A DNA stretch of 64,000 nucleotides from Actinokineospora sp. NBRC 105648 (GTDB lineage: Bacteria; Actinomycetota; Actinomycetes; Mycobacteriales; Pseudonocardiaceae): contig NZ_BSTR01000005.1 of assembly GCF_030269645.1 (NCBI RefSeq), positions 182,601 through 246,600 on the forward strand. The letters are read 5' to 3'. The notes below the pieces were generated by a model, which worked only from the letters and a program-made list of their open reading frames with translations, was not told the origin of the DNA and ran no database searches. The translations under genes and the position numbers were made by a program. This document shows, one piece after another, positions 54,403 to 63,925 of the stretch (positions within the stretch are counted from its first letter, which is position 1; each line of letters opens with the position of its first letter).

Positions 54403-56571
54403 TTACAGCGCCTCTTCGGTGACTTGCGCGGACGACGGGCGTGAGCGGAACTGCTGCAGCAGCGGGGCTTTGACCAACTGGAGCGCGAACTGCGCGGAGG
54501 AGAGCTCCGGTACGGAGTGCGCGGCGGCCAGCGCCGGCGCGAGACGGCGCTCGATGTCGAGGACGTCGTGCCCGCCCGGCCGCAGGAATTGCCCGTACCC
54601 GCCACCGTCCGAGGGGAAGTCGCCGAGCCCCTCGCCCACCGGGCGGACGATGGAGCGCAACTCCGTGGTGTTGTCGAAGCTCAACCCGAAGTGCAAGCCC
54701 TGTGGCGGTTCGGCGAGCGCGAAGCGGTCCACCACGTCCCCGTACAGCAGGATCAGCAGATCCTCCCCCAGGGCGTGCTGCCGCAGCGGTCGGGACTCCC
54801 GGTTCCCGCTGAACGCGGTAGTGACCATCTCGGGCCAGCCGGACACGAGTTCGGAGCGGACCACGACCCCCGAAGCGAACTGCGGGATGTCGCGCAGCTC
54901 CCGCGCCAAGCCGTTGAGGTCGGCGTCCAGCGCGTGCCCGACACCGACGCTCAACGCACCGTCGACCGCGGCGTCGATCCACCCGGTGTCCACATGGAAG
55001 AACCTCACCGACTCCGGCGGCAGCAGCCGTTCGTCGGGCACCAGGTGCCCGAACGGCACCGTCTCCAGCCTCGCCAAGCGCGTAAGCCACGCCCGGACCG
55101 GCTGCAACTGCGCTTGGACGGCGGCCGTCAGCACCGCGCGGGTGGACGCGTCGGCGACCGCGGTCCGCAACCGGTCGGACGTCAGCGGTGTCGGTTCCGG
55201 GGTGCGCGCCGCCGAACGTCGGCCCGCGGCCCTGATGTCGCCGCCCGGCCGCGCGAGCGCCCTGACCAGTGGCCCGTCCTCGCCCAGGAGTCGGTCGAAC
55301 GCGCGCCGCGCGACGCGGGTGTCGTTCGCCGCCGCGACACCGTCATCGGTCGAGCCCAGTTCCGGGAAGGCCAGCAGCCTGCGAACGGTGTGCCGCGCCT
55401 CCTTGCGGAAGGCCATGAGGGCAGTGCGGAACTGGCTGTCGGCCAAGGCCAGGGTGCGGCCGAGGCTGAAGGCGACGGCGTATCCAGTGTCGTAGACCCC
55501 CAGCTCCTCCACGTACACCAGACCTTCTCCTGCCGAGTTCAGCCGAAAGCCCCTGCCCTGCGGCAGTTCGTGCGCCGGCAGCGCCGTGAACGGGCCTCGG
55601 TAGAAGCCAACGGTGGTCTCCCCGGACTCCAACCCCTGCGGCAGGGCGGTGCCGCCGTGGCGCAGCAGGTCCAAAGCTCGGGGCACGTCGGAGGAAGCGG
55701 GCAGCGGGTGGTGGCGCAACAGCGGTGCGGGGTCGGCGGCCAGTTCCCGGGCGATCTCGCCGAACCCCCGTTGTCCGTCGTCGATCGAGGTGAAAGCCCA
55801 GGAGTGCAACGACATCAGCCGCAGCCCGGCGGCCGGGGGCGGGGTTTTGCCGTCCAGGTAGTCCTCGAAGCCTTCGAGGGAGACGAGGTGGGCGACCTGC
55901 ATGCCGCCGGTACTGGGGAAGCGGCCGGAGACCAGGACGGCCTTGACGTCGTTCTCGTCGGGCGGCGGGTCGGTGCCGACGACGCGGGTGGCGTCCGGCG
56001 GGCCGCCCTCGCGGATGTGCGCGAGCATGCCGAGTTCGTAGGTGGTCGGGCAGATCGCGGTGAACAGCGGGCCGGGCACCAGGACGCTGGTGACGGTCAC
56101 CTCCCGCTCGTCGTCGTACAGCGGCGGGTCAAGGACGGGCGGCCGGCCTGGGCCTGCCTGCCCGGCGACGAGTTCGGCGGCCGTGCAGACCTTCACCTGG
56201 CCCACGGCCAGCGGGTCCTCGGGCAGTTCACCGCCTCGGAACAGCAGCAGCGCCAGCCAGGGTGAACCTTCGGTGGTGCCGCGCAGCAGGTGGAACCAGG
56301 GGAAGCTGGGCCGGGTGAGGGTGATGTGAGGCAGCAGTTGCCCGTATTCGCCCTGGGAGCCGGGCAGTGGGTAGCAGGCCGTGACGTCCTCCGGCAGCAG
56401 TCGCAGGCGCGGCTGGCGGACCTCGAACAGCTGCCGCAGGTCCGGCAGCAGGTCGTCGCCGACCCTGCTGTCCCCGGCCAGGGTGTGTCCGACGGTGATG
56501 GTGTGCCGTCCCGAGTACAGCGACGGAAGCCGGTGGTCGAAGAACCGCGTCCGGTGCTGGGGTTCCGCCAT
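54403..56571 (-). CDS. Large protein of unknown function, operon gene 2
   Basis: 722 residues. ATG 56571 overlaps the stop of gene 1 (TGATG) and is preferred to the in-frame GTG-type starts before it. The protein has mixed alpha/beta character: FDHRLPSLYSGRHTITVGH, PWFHLLRGTTEGSPWLALLL, VAHLVSLEGFEDYL, LHSWAFTSIDDGQRGFGEI. No signal peptide, membrane helix or motif that I can assign. Always read with gene 1 and gene 3 by coupling. Confidence 0.7.
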   Translation of the reverse strand: MAEPQHRTRFFDHRLPSLYSGRHTITVGHTLAGDSRVGDDLLPDLRQLFEVRQPRLRLLPEDVTACYPLPGSQGEYGQLLPHITLTRPSFPWFHLLRGTTEGSPWLALLLFRGGELPEDPLAVGQVKVCTAAELVAGQAGPGRPPVLDPPLYDDEREVTVTSVLVPGPLFTAICPTTYELGMLAHIREGGPPDATRVVGTDPPPDENDVKAVLVSGRFPSTGGMQVAHLVSLEGFEDYLDGKTPPPAAGLRLMSLHSWAFTSIDDGQRGFGEIARELAADPAPLLRHHPLPASSDVPRALDLLRHGGTALPQGLESGETTVGFYRGPFTALPAHELPQGRGFRLNSAGEGLVYVEELGVYDTGYAVAFSLGRTLALADSQFRTALMAFRKEARHTVRRLLAFPELGSTDDGVAAANDTRVARRAFDRLLGEDGPLVRALARPGGDIRAAGRRSAARTPEPTPLTSDRLRTAVADASTRAVLTAAVQAQLQPVRAWLTRLARLETVPFGHLVPDERLLPPESVRFFHVDTGWIDAAVDGALSVGVGHALDADLNGLARELRDIPQFASGVVVRSELVSGWPEMVTTAFSGNRESRPLRQHALGEDLLILLYGDVVDRFALAEPPQGLHFGLSFDNTTELRSIVRPVGEGLGDFPSDGGGYGQFLRPGGHDVLDIERRLAPALAAAHSVPELSSAQFALQLVKAPLLQQFRSRPSSAQVTEEAL

Positions 56572-59500
56572 CAGACCGCTCCCCATGACGTGCCCGCGAT
56601 GAGCAGGGGTTCCGCGGCGAAGACCCGGCTCACGGTCTTGGCGTAGCCGGGAAGTTCGGTTGTGGCGCCGCCGGTGGTCAGGTCCAGGCTGTCCATCAGC
56701 GCGTGCACCTTCCCGCGGGCCTGTCGTGTGGTGGTGTCCACGGTCGCCGCGATCAGGTCCACGACACCGCCGGGTCGGGTGGGGGCCGGGGTCGGCGGGA
56801 CATCGTCGGCGCTCAGCGGGACCACGCCTTCCGGGGAGATGGGGTCGAACTTGAAGGTGTCCTCGCCGATGTAGCCGGTCGACGCGCCATAGTCGGCGTC
56901 GGGTGAGGTGAGCGTGACCCCGGTGAGGTGGGTTTCCCGTCCTTCGCCGTGCTCGGGGTCACCGCTGTCGTCCCACAGTTGCGGCGGCAGCGCGGTGTAC
57001 TGCGGCACGGCCTTCCACTTGGCGAGGTCGACCCGCCTGCCCGCCGCGTGGACCTCGATGCGTTGGCTCGTCCGGAGATCGGTCACGCCCATCGGGTGGA
57101 CGCCGAAGGACCGCCCTCCGATGGGCTTGTCCCCGGCGTCGGTGGCAAGTCCGATGCTGCTGAGCGGCACCTGGGCGTCCGTGCCGAAGGTGAACCCCGA
57201 CGCCTTGACCAGCCAGTCGCCGTGGCCCGGGTTGGTGCTGTCGCCTTCGGCGATCAGGCCGTCGCCCGGCCGCAGCCGCACCCGCGCGCCCGGCTCGGGC
57301 AGCATCCGGCGAGTGGCGGGCCAGTCCAGGTCGTTGCGGGACCCGCTCCCCCGGTGTGGCTTGCCGAAGCCGATGGTGAAGGACACGAACCACACCTTCA
57401 CCCGCGCCTGGCCGCCGGTCGGCGGGCCCCAGACACGCAGGGACACGCCGACTTCGAGGCGGACGGTGATCCGGACGAAGAGCACCTTGACCGAGCCTTC
57501 GACCCCGATGGACAAGGAGAGCCCCGCGTCGACGTAGAAGGGGTCCCATTCGATGAGCACGTCCACGGCGGCGGTGCACCACGCCTTGATGACGCCGGAC
57601 TTGTAGCGCACGTCGAGACCACCGCCGGCCATCGCGGCGCGCGGGGTGAGGGCGAAGTAGGCGTTGCCGGAGACGGTGACCTTGCCGCCGAGCGCCCAGT
57701 CGAAGCCGATCCTAGGCAGCTTGGGGTAGTACGCGGGGGTTCGGTAGCCGTGGTGGTAACCGCCCGCGCTGAAGACGAAGTCCCCGGCGTTGGGGTGGTC
57801 GCCGTACCAGAGCATCAACCCCACGCCACCGCGGAGCTTGCAGTTCTCGTCGATGACGAAGGAGCTGGGGTTGAGCGACGTCGCGAGGGCCAGCTCACCG
57901 GATGTCGGTTTGACCACCAACTGGAGCCCGGCGTCGATCCGCGCGTACTTCTTGTCACCGCTCTTCGGGAACGACGTCCCGGCCGTGCCCAACAGCGCGA
58001 CAGTGAAGTCCGCGCCGGTCTGCACCAACGCCATGGCGCTGCCGTCGATCAGCTCGCCGATCGTGAATGCGAGCCCTGCGGTCACCCACAGCTCGCCCTT
58101 GCGCGGGGTGATCCACGGACTGGTGCCGCCGGTCAGCGTGGTCAGGATGCGCACCGGGTCGGTCTCGTCACCGCCGATCGCCGACGGGTCGTGCAGCGCT
58201 TGCAAGAACGGGAACGAGTCCAGGTCGCCGAGTCCCGGCGTGCGCAGACGGCTGTTCCAGCCGAACCCCGCCGCGACCCCGCGCAGCCGGAACGCCGGGA
58301 TGCCGACACCAGGTTCCGCGCCGAGCGCGGCGAAGGCGAAGAACGAGGCGTCGGCACCGGCGCGCGGGAGGACCACCGCACCGGTACCCATGCCGTACAG
58401 CCCGCGCTTGCCGCTCGTCCCGCCACCGAAGGCGAAGGTCAGCAGACCGCCGACCACCGCGTGATACGGCTCCGGGTGCGGGCGCACCTGCAACGCGCCC
58501 ATGATCGCCAGCGGGTTCCTCTTGTAGACGATCTCGATGCCGCTCTCGCCGTCCAGTTTCCCGCCCGGCAGCCAGGCCACTCCCGGCGTGACGGACTTCG
58601 GCGGGTTGAGCACCACAAAGCCGTTCTCGGTGGGAATCGCCCGGCTACGCGGGGAAAGTCCCGGATAGGGGTGCTGCGCGTACGGCAGAGGAGCGGGGAC
58701 CATTCTGGGACGGCCCAGTCCGTCAGCGCCTCCGGAAGCAACGGGCCGGGCGGGCACGGGAGCGGTGACCGGAACCACGCGCCCACCCGGCAGGGCAAGC
58801 CACAACCCGGCAGGCAGCGGGCCCGCGATGGGCAGGGCCAGAGCTTCGACCTGGTCAGCGGTCAGGTCCGAAAGCGTCGCGACGACGTACCCTCCCGGAA
58901 CAGGCACGGCCAAGGCTTGCGCTCCGTCCCGGTCGAGAATGCCGCCGTCAGCGGGCAACCCGTCCAAGGCCAGGGCGAACCCCTGAGCGTCGGCCTGGAA
59001 CCGAAGACCCGTCACCGGGGGCGCGGGCAGCGCAGGCAGCACGTACCCGTATAGCTGCGCAATCTCGCCGATCCGCAGATCCGGCAGGTTGAGCGTCACC
59101 GCGATACCGGACACCTGCTCCTCCGAGCACCGGAAATCGACCCTTCCCGCCACCGCGTCGCCCCCGAGGGCGAGCGACACCCGCCCGGTCACCCACAGCT
59201 CCGCCGGATCCCAGTCCTCCCGAATCAACCGCAACGTGGCACCGGGGAAGAGCGATCCCGCTCCGGCGGTCGACCCCAAACCGCTCAGCGGCAAGGTAAT
59301 CACCCCATCAGCGTCACCTCGCAGCGCCTCCGGCAAATCACTTTTTTGCATGACGACGAACCCGTCCTCATAGGTGGCCGATAAACTCAGCGGCGTTCGG
59401 AAGAGAAAGGCGCACAGGGGGCGCCCAACCTGCTGCTCTGTAACAGAAACTACATGAGCGGCTGTCGCTGCAGGCAAGACCCGAAGGAGTGGACCCGACC

Positions 59501-59708
59501 GAGTCACCGGTCCCTCTTGCGCGCCAAGCGCGGCCACGCTGAGTATCGACACCTGATCACCAAGGTTGAACATGTTCGGCGACAGGGCACCCGTAGGTTG
59601 AGCGATCGCCGTACCAACGGCCGTGAGGAGTCGCCCCTTGCGACCGACACCCCTGAGAGAAGCCATCAAGTGCGGACACAGCCGCGAGAGCGCGATTGGA
59701 GTGAACAC
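56571..59708 (-). CDS. DUF6603 protein, operon gene 1
   Basis: Up to 1045 residues. The C-terminal two thirds match DUF6603: FGWNSRLRTPGLGDLDSFPF, WITPRKGELWVTAGLAFTIG, GGVGLMLWYGDHPNAGDFVF, YFALTPRAAMAGGGLDVRY, LIEWDPFYVDAGLSLSIGV and SLRVWGPPTGGQARVKVWFV. The fold is beta-rich; function is unknown in bacteria and fungi. The N-terminal 110 residues have weaker coding character, so the start may be at a later Met such as the one encoded near 59350. First gene of the operon. Confidence 0.75.
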   Translation of the reverse strand: MFTPIALSRLCPHLMASLRGVGRKGRLLTAVGTAIAQPTGALSPNMFNLGDQVSILSVAALGAQEGPVTRSGPLLRVLPAATAAHVVSVTEQQVGRPLCAFLFRTPLSLSATYEDGFVVMQKSDLPEALRGDADGVITLPLSGLGSTAGAGSLFPGATLRLIREDWDPAELWVTGRVSLALGGDAVAGRVDFRCSEEQVSGIAVTLNLPDLRIGEIAQLYGYVLPALPAPPVTGLRFQADAQGFALALDGLPADGGILDRDGAQALAVPVPGGYVVATLSDLTADQVEALALPIAGPLPAGLWLALPGGRVVPVTAPVPARPVASGGADGLGRPRMVPAPLPYAQHPYPGLSPRSRAIPTENGFVVLNPPKSVTPGVAWLPGGKLDGESGIEIVYKRNPLAIMGALQVRPHPEPYHAVVGGLLTFAFGGGTSGKRGLYGMGTGAVVLPRAGADASFFAFAALGAEPGVGIPAFRLRGVAAGFGWNSRLRTPGLGDLDSFPFLQALHDPSAIGGDETDPVRILTTLTGGTSPWITPRKGELWVTAGLAFTIGELIDGSAMALVQTGADFTVALLGTAGTSFPKSGDKKYARIDAGLQLVVKPTSGELALATSLNPSSFVIDENCKLRGGVGLMLWYGDHPNAGDFVFSAGGYHHGYRTPAYYPKLPRIGFDWALGGKVTVSGNAYFALTPRAAMAGGGLDVRYKSGVIKAWCTAAVDVLIEWDPFYVDAGLSLSIGVEGSVKVLFVRITVRLEVGVSLRVWGPPTGGQARVKVWFVSFTIGFGKPHRGSGSRNDLDWPATRRMLPEPGARVRLRPGDGLIAEGDSTNPGHGDWLVKASGFTFGTDAQVPLSSIGLATDAGDKPIGGRSFGVHPMGVTDLRTSQRIEVHAAGRRVDLAKWKAVPQYTALPPQLWDDSGDPEHGEGRETHLTGVTLTSPDADYGASTGYIGEDTFKFDPISPEGVVPLSADDVPPTPAPTRPGGVVDLIAATVDTTTRQARGKVHALMDSLDLTTGGATTELPGYAKTVSRVFAAEPLLIAGTSWGAV

Positions 59709-60299
59709 CAGTCTCGTGAGCGTTGCTCAGCATCGGTTGTCGCGCTTCAGGCCCGAAGGACTTAACACCAGCTCCGAAACCGGACCGTTCTCACCCTGAG
59801 CTGAACGAAGCAGACGAGCGTAGGCACCTACTCGGGCACTGATGGAGGTCGACCGACGTGCGGGCTCAGCCTGCTGTGCGTGCGGCCTGCCCACGCTCCC
59901 CCGACTCGGGTAGACATTGGCTGGCGGAATCACTGGATAGTAAAGGAAGTACGATCATTTTGAACCTTCTCTGCGCGGTAGATGAGCAAATACCACGCCG
60001 GTACGGCATGCGTCAGCGGCCGGAAGTGGGTCGACGGAATCGCTCGAGGAAGGCAACCTCGCGAACACCGACCGGATCCTGTCTTTCAAGCCCAGCAGTC
60101 GGCGAAGACGTCGGCGGCCGTGCTCAGCTACGGCTGACAGCTCGACACCGCCGGACATGGTCGAGTACCTGCTCGACGTACCGCAGGTCAGCCTCGATCA
60201 CCCCGGTGCATGGATCCTCCTTGCGGACGGGCAGACCGAGGTCGGCGATGGCTACGGGGGCGCAGTCGACATAGACGACACGGGACCGCGAGACGGGAA
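59709..60299. other. Upstream region of the six-gene operon
   Basis: About 590 bases without a supported gene, somewhat less GC-rich than its surroundings. It probably holds the operon promoter. Confidence 0.4.
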
Positions 60300-60627
60300 T
60301 CCTGATCTGCGCCTTCCGCACGCTGGCCGGCTCGGCGGTGTCACTCGCCAAGGCGCGGAAGGAGTCGAGAACCCATACCCCGAAGGCATGCGATCTTCCA
60401 CGATGTGCGGGTTGGCGGCCGTGGGGGAAACTGATCGCCCTGTTCCCGACTCCGAGGGTGTACCGCACATGAGGACTTCCGATGGCACCGAGCCGATTCC
60501 TGCCAGCCCCACGGCGTGGTCAACGGCCGTCCCGGTCGACGACTACCGCACCATGGAGACCCCGGCCGTGGCCTCGTACCGTGACCGGATCATCGCCGTC
60601 GGCCGCAGCGGCGCCACCCGCCCCTGA
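60300..60627 (+). pseudogene. Decayed copy of the 3' end of operon gene 6
   Basis: The plus-strand frame ending at 60627 carries EGMRSS, PDSEGVPHMRTSDGTEP, AVPVDDYRTMETPAVASYRD and AVGRSGATRP, nearly the same as the end of the 46529-48283 gene (PDSEGVLHSRSSDGTEP, VPVDDYRTTETPALAWYRD). Farther upstream the match continues with frame changes (FRTLAGSAVSL against IRTLAGSVVSI). It lies opposite in strand, at the other side of the operon. Confidence 0.75.
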
Positions 60628-60881
60628 CCTGTGAAGGCTTCACCCTCCCGGCCTGCACCCCTTCGCATGCCCGACGCGACGACTCCTCCGCGCCTCACAG
60701 TCCGACCGCATGATCGCGAGGTATCGCGGCACCCGATGACGGCAGCTCGTCGCCTCCCGCAGCCGCACAGCGACCGACCGCCACTGCCCCTCGGGTCTGA
60801 GGATCCCCCTGGGTGCCTCGGAACGGTGTAATGGGGTGATCATCGCCACCGGTGTGACGTCCCCTTTGCGAGGTGCTGTAT

Positions 60882-61095
60882 GACCGCGGGCCGGGGTGAG
60901 TTTGGCGGGTTCGGCGGGGCATTCCCAGGGGTGGCGCAGGTCGGCGACCATTGGGCGGGCCAGGCGCAGTTGCGTGTGGGCGGCTAGGACCAGCCAGATC
61001 CAACGGTCGGCCGCCGCGCTGCCGTAGCCACTCGCCGAAGCCAAGCAACTTGCCCGACAGACATGCCGCTGGACCTTTTCGATGACGTCGACGAA
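60882..61095 (-). pseudogene. DDE transposase C-terminal remnant
   Basis: The minus strand encodes AAADRWIWLVLAAHTQLRLA, VADLRHPWECPAEPAKLTPAR, matching the C-terminal part of a common actinobacterial DDE transposase family. The frame continues upstream only as a short degenerate piece (DVIEKVQRHVCRAS). No terminal repeats were found. Confidence 0.6.
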
Positions 61096-61659
61096 GTCGA
61101 GGCGGACGCAACATCACCCGTCGAGAACGATCGTTAGCGGAACCTCGCCACTCATAGGAGGTCGATGGAGCCTGCCCGTACGGGTCGAGAGGACACCCCA
61201 AGCGGGGCGGGACGGAGCGCGCACCACGGGCGCTACCCCGGCGCGGACACCCCGAAGGTCGCCTGCACCACCAGGCTACCGGTACAAAACCACTGGTCAG
61301 CCCTGTTCCCATCCTTTGGTACTCCCGCTGGTGGTACCGAGTCTCGCGAGCGGCTGGCGGACAATGACACTGGCACCGCCCACCCGGCTAGGCACCCCGT
61401 CGATCACGCGCTTCGGCCCCGCCAGGAACCAGGACTGGGGTCTGCTCGCGGAAAACACGCGAGGAGTGAGGAAGTATCGGAGGGCTTGTCGACGGCGAGT
61501 TGCCTGCGGGTGGTTGTGACCGGGGAATCCGGCCCCCTCGATGGACTTCTCCACTCACCCGGTGTCTCGGATGGATCCTGGGGCCGACCGGTCGCCTCGG
61601 CCCACTGGGCGCCGTGATGGGCTGACCAGAAGATCATCCGCGTTTGACCATCCCCCGGT
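61096..61659. other. Region without a supported gene
   Basis: Open frames exist on both strands, but none has recognisable content. It lies between two mobile-element remnants and is probably debris. Confidence 0.35.
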
Positions 61660-61840
61660 TCCGCCGCCCCGTCCAGCTCAGCTCGCGCCACCGACTCTCG
61701 GCCTGCCCCCGGCTCACCGCGTCCACCAGCGCCGTCGGACCGATCGCCGCCCCGATCGCGTCCCCACAGTGACGCAACCGGGCCTCAGCGTCCTGCAGAC
61801 GCTTCCGGCTCGGGACCGCGGCCCGATCCGCCCCGCCTTC
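61660..61840 (-). pseudogene. Possible serine-recombinase C-terminal remnant
   Basis: SRKRLQDAEARLRHCGDAIG, ALVDAVSRGQAESR resembles the coiled-coil tail of large serine recombinases. No zinc ribbon or catalytic part is left. Weak call. Confidence 0.3.
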
Positions 61841-62074
61841 AGCAAGGGTTCGCACCATGCGGCCCACCCGGATGGGATGAAGCACAACGACCACCCACCC
61901 ATAGACGATCTCCCGCAACGGTCCTCCTGCAGTCGCACCGTCGGCGGACGACCCGCTAACCACGGCGAACCAGGCGCCAACGTCCAAGTGGGACACCGTT
62001 AGCACACACCGTGTTGGAGGATTGATCACCGTCACGGGCCGCCGAAGGGCGCCCTCTCGGCATGCTTGCAATAC

Positions 62075-62091
62075 ATACATACCGTATGTAT
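62075..62091. promoter_or_regulatory. TetR-type operator
   Basis: ATACATAC at 62075-62082, one central base, and GTATGTAT at 62084-62091 make a perfect 17-base palindrome ending 9 bases before ATG 62101. The TetR gene is the second gene of the operon, so autoregulation is likely. Confidence 0.8.
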
Positions 62092-62100
62092 CTTACAGCC

Positions 62101-62985
62101 ATGAACCCTTTTCCGAGTCGACCTGATGGACTGGGCGTGAGCCGGGAGATCTCCCTGGCGGCGGGCACCGTGCGCTTTTTCGAGGACGGGCCCGCAGACG
62201 GGCCGGTCGTGTTGTTCGTGCACGGCCTGCTCGTGAACGCCGATCTGTGGCGGCGCGTCGTGCCGGAGATCGCGCGCGCGGGATTGCGGACCCTCGCGGT
62301 CGACTGGCCGCTCGGCGCACATCACTTGCCGATGCCGCGGGTGGATTACTCCCCGCCCGGCTTGGCGGACCTGATCGCGTCCTTCATGGCGGAGCTGGAC
62401 ATCAGGGACGTCACCGTCGTCGCCAACGACACCGGAGGGGCGTTGACCCAGATTCTGATGACCAGGCACCCCGACAGGATTGGCCGGGTCGTGCTGACCC
62501 CGTCGGACAGCTTCGCGAGGTTCTTCCCGCCGATGTTCGCGTTGCTCCCCCTGCTGGCGAAGGTCCCCGGTGGCACGTGGCTGCTGGTGCGGGCGCTACA
62601 ACTCGGCCTAGTCCAGCGGTCGCCGCTGGCCTTCGGCCGACTCGCGAAACGTCCAATACCAAGGGAGGCACTCGACTCCTATATCCGGCCTGCGCGCGAA
62701 GATCCACGAATCCGGCGCGATCTCCGGGCGTTTCTCCGGCAGGTGCACCGACGGCACACACTCGCGGCCGCGGGCCGGCTTCACCACTTCACCCGCCCCG
62801 TGCTGCTCGCCTGGGCCCCCGAGGACACCCACTTCCCGATCGAGCTGGCCGAACGCCTGGCCGCGCTGCTCCCGGCCGCGACGATCAGCCGGATCGAGGA
62901 CTCGCTCACCTTCGTCCCGGAAGACCAACCCGCGGTCCTCGCGCACCTCGTCACCGACTTCGTCGAGAACAATGCCCGCGCGTAG
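62101..62985 (+). CDS. Alpha/beta hydrolase controlled by TetR
   Basis: 294 residues. ATG 62101 is chosen because the longer frame (from 62062) would run through the operator. VVLFVHGLLVNADLWRRVVP, AVDWPLGAHH, the elbow region VVANDTGGAL (Asp in place of the usual nucleophile Ser, as in haloalkane dehalogenases), and the acid strand LLAWAPEDTHFP are visible. The nucleophile Asp and the tight NDTGG suggest a dehalogenase-like or epoxide-hydrolase-like enzyme. It overlaps the TetR gene by 14 bases. Confidence 0.85.
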   Translation: MNPFPSRPDGLGVSREISLAAGTVRFFEDGPADGPVVLFVHGLLVNADLWRRVVPEIARAGLRTLAVDWPLGAHHLPMPRVDYSPPGLADLIASFMAELDIRDVTVVANDTGGALTQILMTRHPDRIGRVVLTPSDSFARFFPPMFALLPLLAKVPGGTWLLVRALQLGLVQRSPLAFGRLAKRPIPREALDSYIRPAREDPRIRRDLRAFLRQVHRRHTLAAAGRLHHFTRPVLLAWAPEDTHFPIELAERLAALLPAATISRIEDSLTFVPEDQPAVLAHLVTDFVENNARA

Positions 62986-63550
62986 TCAACAAGATCGACG
63001 CGACGCTACCCGGGCCGCCCTGCTCCAGGCCGGGCGACGGCTCTTCGCCGACCGCGGGTTCGCCGCCGTGCCCGCCGACGACATCGTGGCGGCGGCGGGC
63101 GTCACCCGGGGCGCGCTGCACCACCACTTCAAGGACAAGCGCGGGCTCTTCAGATCCGTGTTCGAACAACTCGAGGCGGAGATCGCCGCAGACCTCGGCG
63201 GCCTCCTCGCCGACGGGCGGGGGGATCTGCTGCGGCGCTCCCTGTCCGCTTTCCTCGACATCTGCGAACGCTCGGATGTCCGTCGCATCGCGCTGACCGA
63301 CGCACCGGCCGTGCTCGGCTGGAAAACTTGGCGCGAGATCGAGTCCGAGCATGGACTGGGTCTTCTCACAGCGTTGCTCGCCGAAACAAGGGGCACCGAT
63401 GGCCCGGCGCCGGTCCACATGCACGCGCAACTCATCCTGAGCTCCGTCATCGAAGGCGCGTTGTTCATCGCAAACGCCGAAAACCAGACACAGGCACGGG
63501 AGCAGGTCGAGTCCTCGCTCATCGCCCTGTTCGGCCACTTGATGGACTGA
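62972..63550 (+). CDS. TetR-family repressor
   Basis: 192 residues. The N-terminal helix-turn-helix (ALLQAGRRLFADRGFAAVPA, IVAAAGVTRGALHHHFKDK) is a textbook TetR DNA-binding domain; the C-terminal ligand domain is helical. It overlaps the hydrolase gene by 14 bases. The palindrome at 62075-62091 is its likely operator; the inducer may be the hydrolase substrate. Confidence 0.92.
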   Translation: MPARSQQDRRDATRAALLQAGRRLFADRGFAAVPADDIVAAAGVTRGALHHHFKDKRGLFRSVFEQLEAEIAADLGGLLADGRGDLLRRSLSAFLDICERSDVRRIALTDAPAVLGWKTWREIESEHGLGLLTALLAETRGTDGPAPVHMHAQLILSSVIEGALFIANAENQTQAREQVESSLIALFGHLMD

Positions 63551-63925
63551 CCGGTTGGGCCATGACACCGCTCGCGGGTGAACGGTGGGGTATGTCCCGT
63601 CGCTAGTCCTCGGATGGTGCCCCGGGGGTGCCGAAGTCGGGCGCGAGGCGGTGGCGGCGAACCGGCACGGCCCGCGCGTCGATCCAGTGCCAGTATGCGG
63701 GTTGGTTGGCCAAAGGATCTGTCCACCGGATACGCAGGCAGTCCTGCCGTGCCTCCTGGATCCGGGCCTCTCTCCAGTGTCCTGGCCCGTCCTGGGGGGT
63801 CGGCCGGAATCCGCCAGAAACGGGCGCCGGTGGCTCCAGACGCTGGTCGAGGGCGCTAGCGAGTCGGCCGGTCGAGGTGGTTAGGGTGCGCCACGACCGG
63901 CTGATGATCGTTCTGGGGTGTGTGG
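63551..63925. other. Region before the Tn3 transposase
   Basis: 375 bases. A minus-strand frame ending at 63603 has some coding character (LRIRWTDPLANQPAYWHWID, RRHRLAPDFGTP) but no clear start; it could be a gene end cut by the transposon. No Tn3 terminal repeat was recognised. Confidence 0.35.

Noticed and set aside
51307-54444. A 1045-codon open frame on the plus strand
   Set aside because: It lies opposite the 1141-residue minus-strand gene and has the skewed composition of an antisense frame in high-GC DNA; the minus gene has overlaps with its neighbours and sensible coding.
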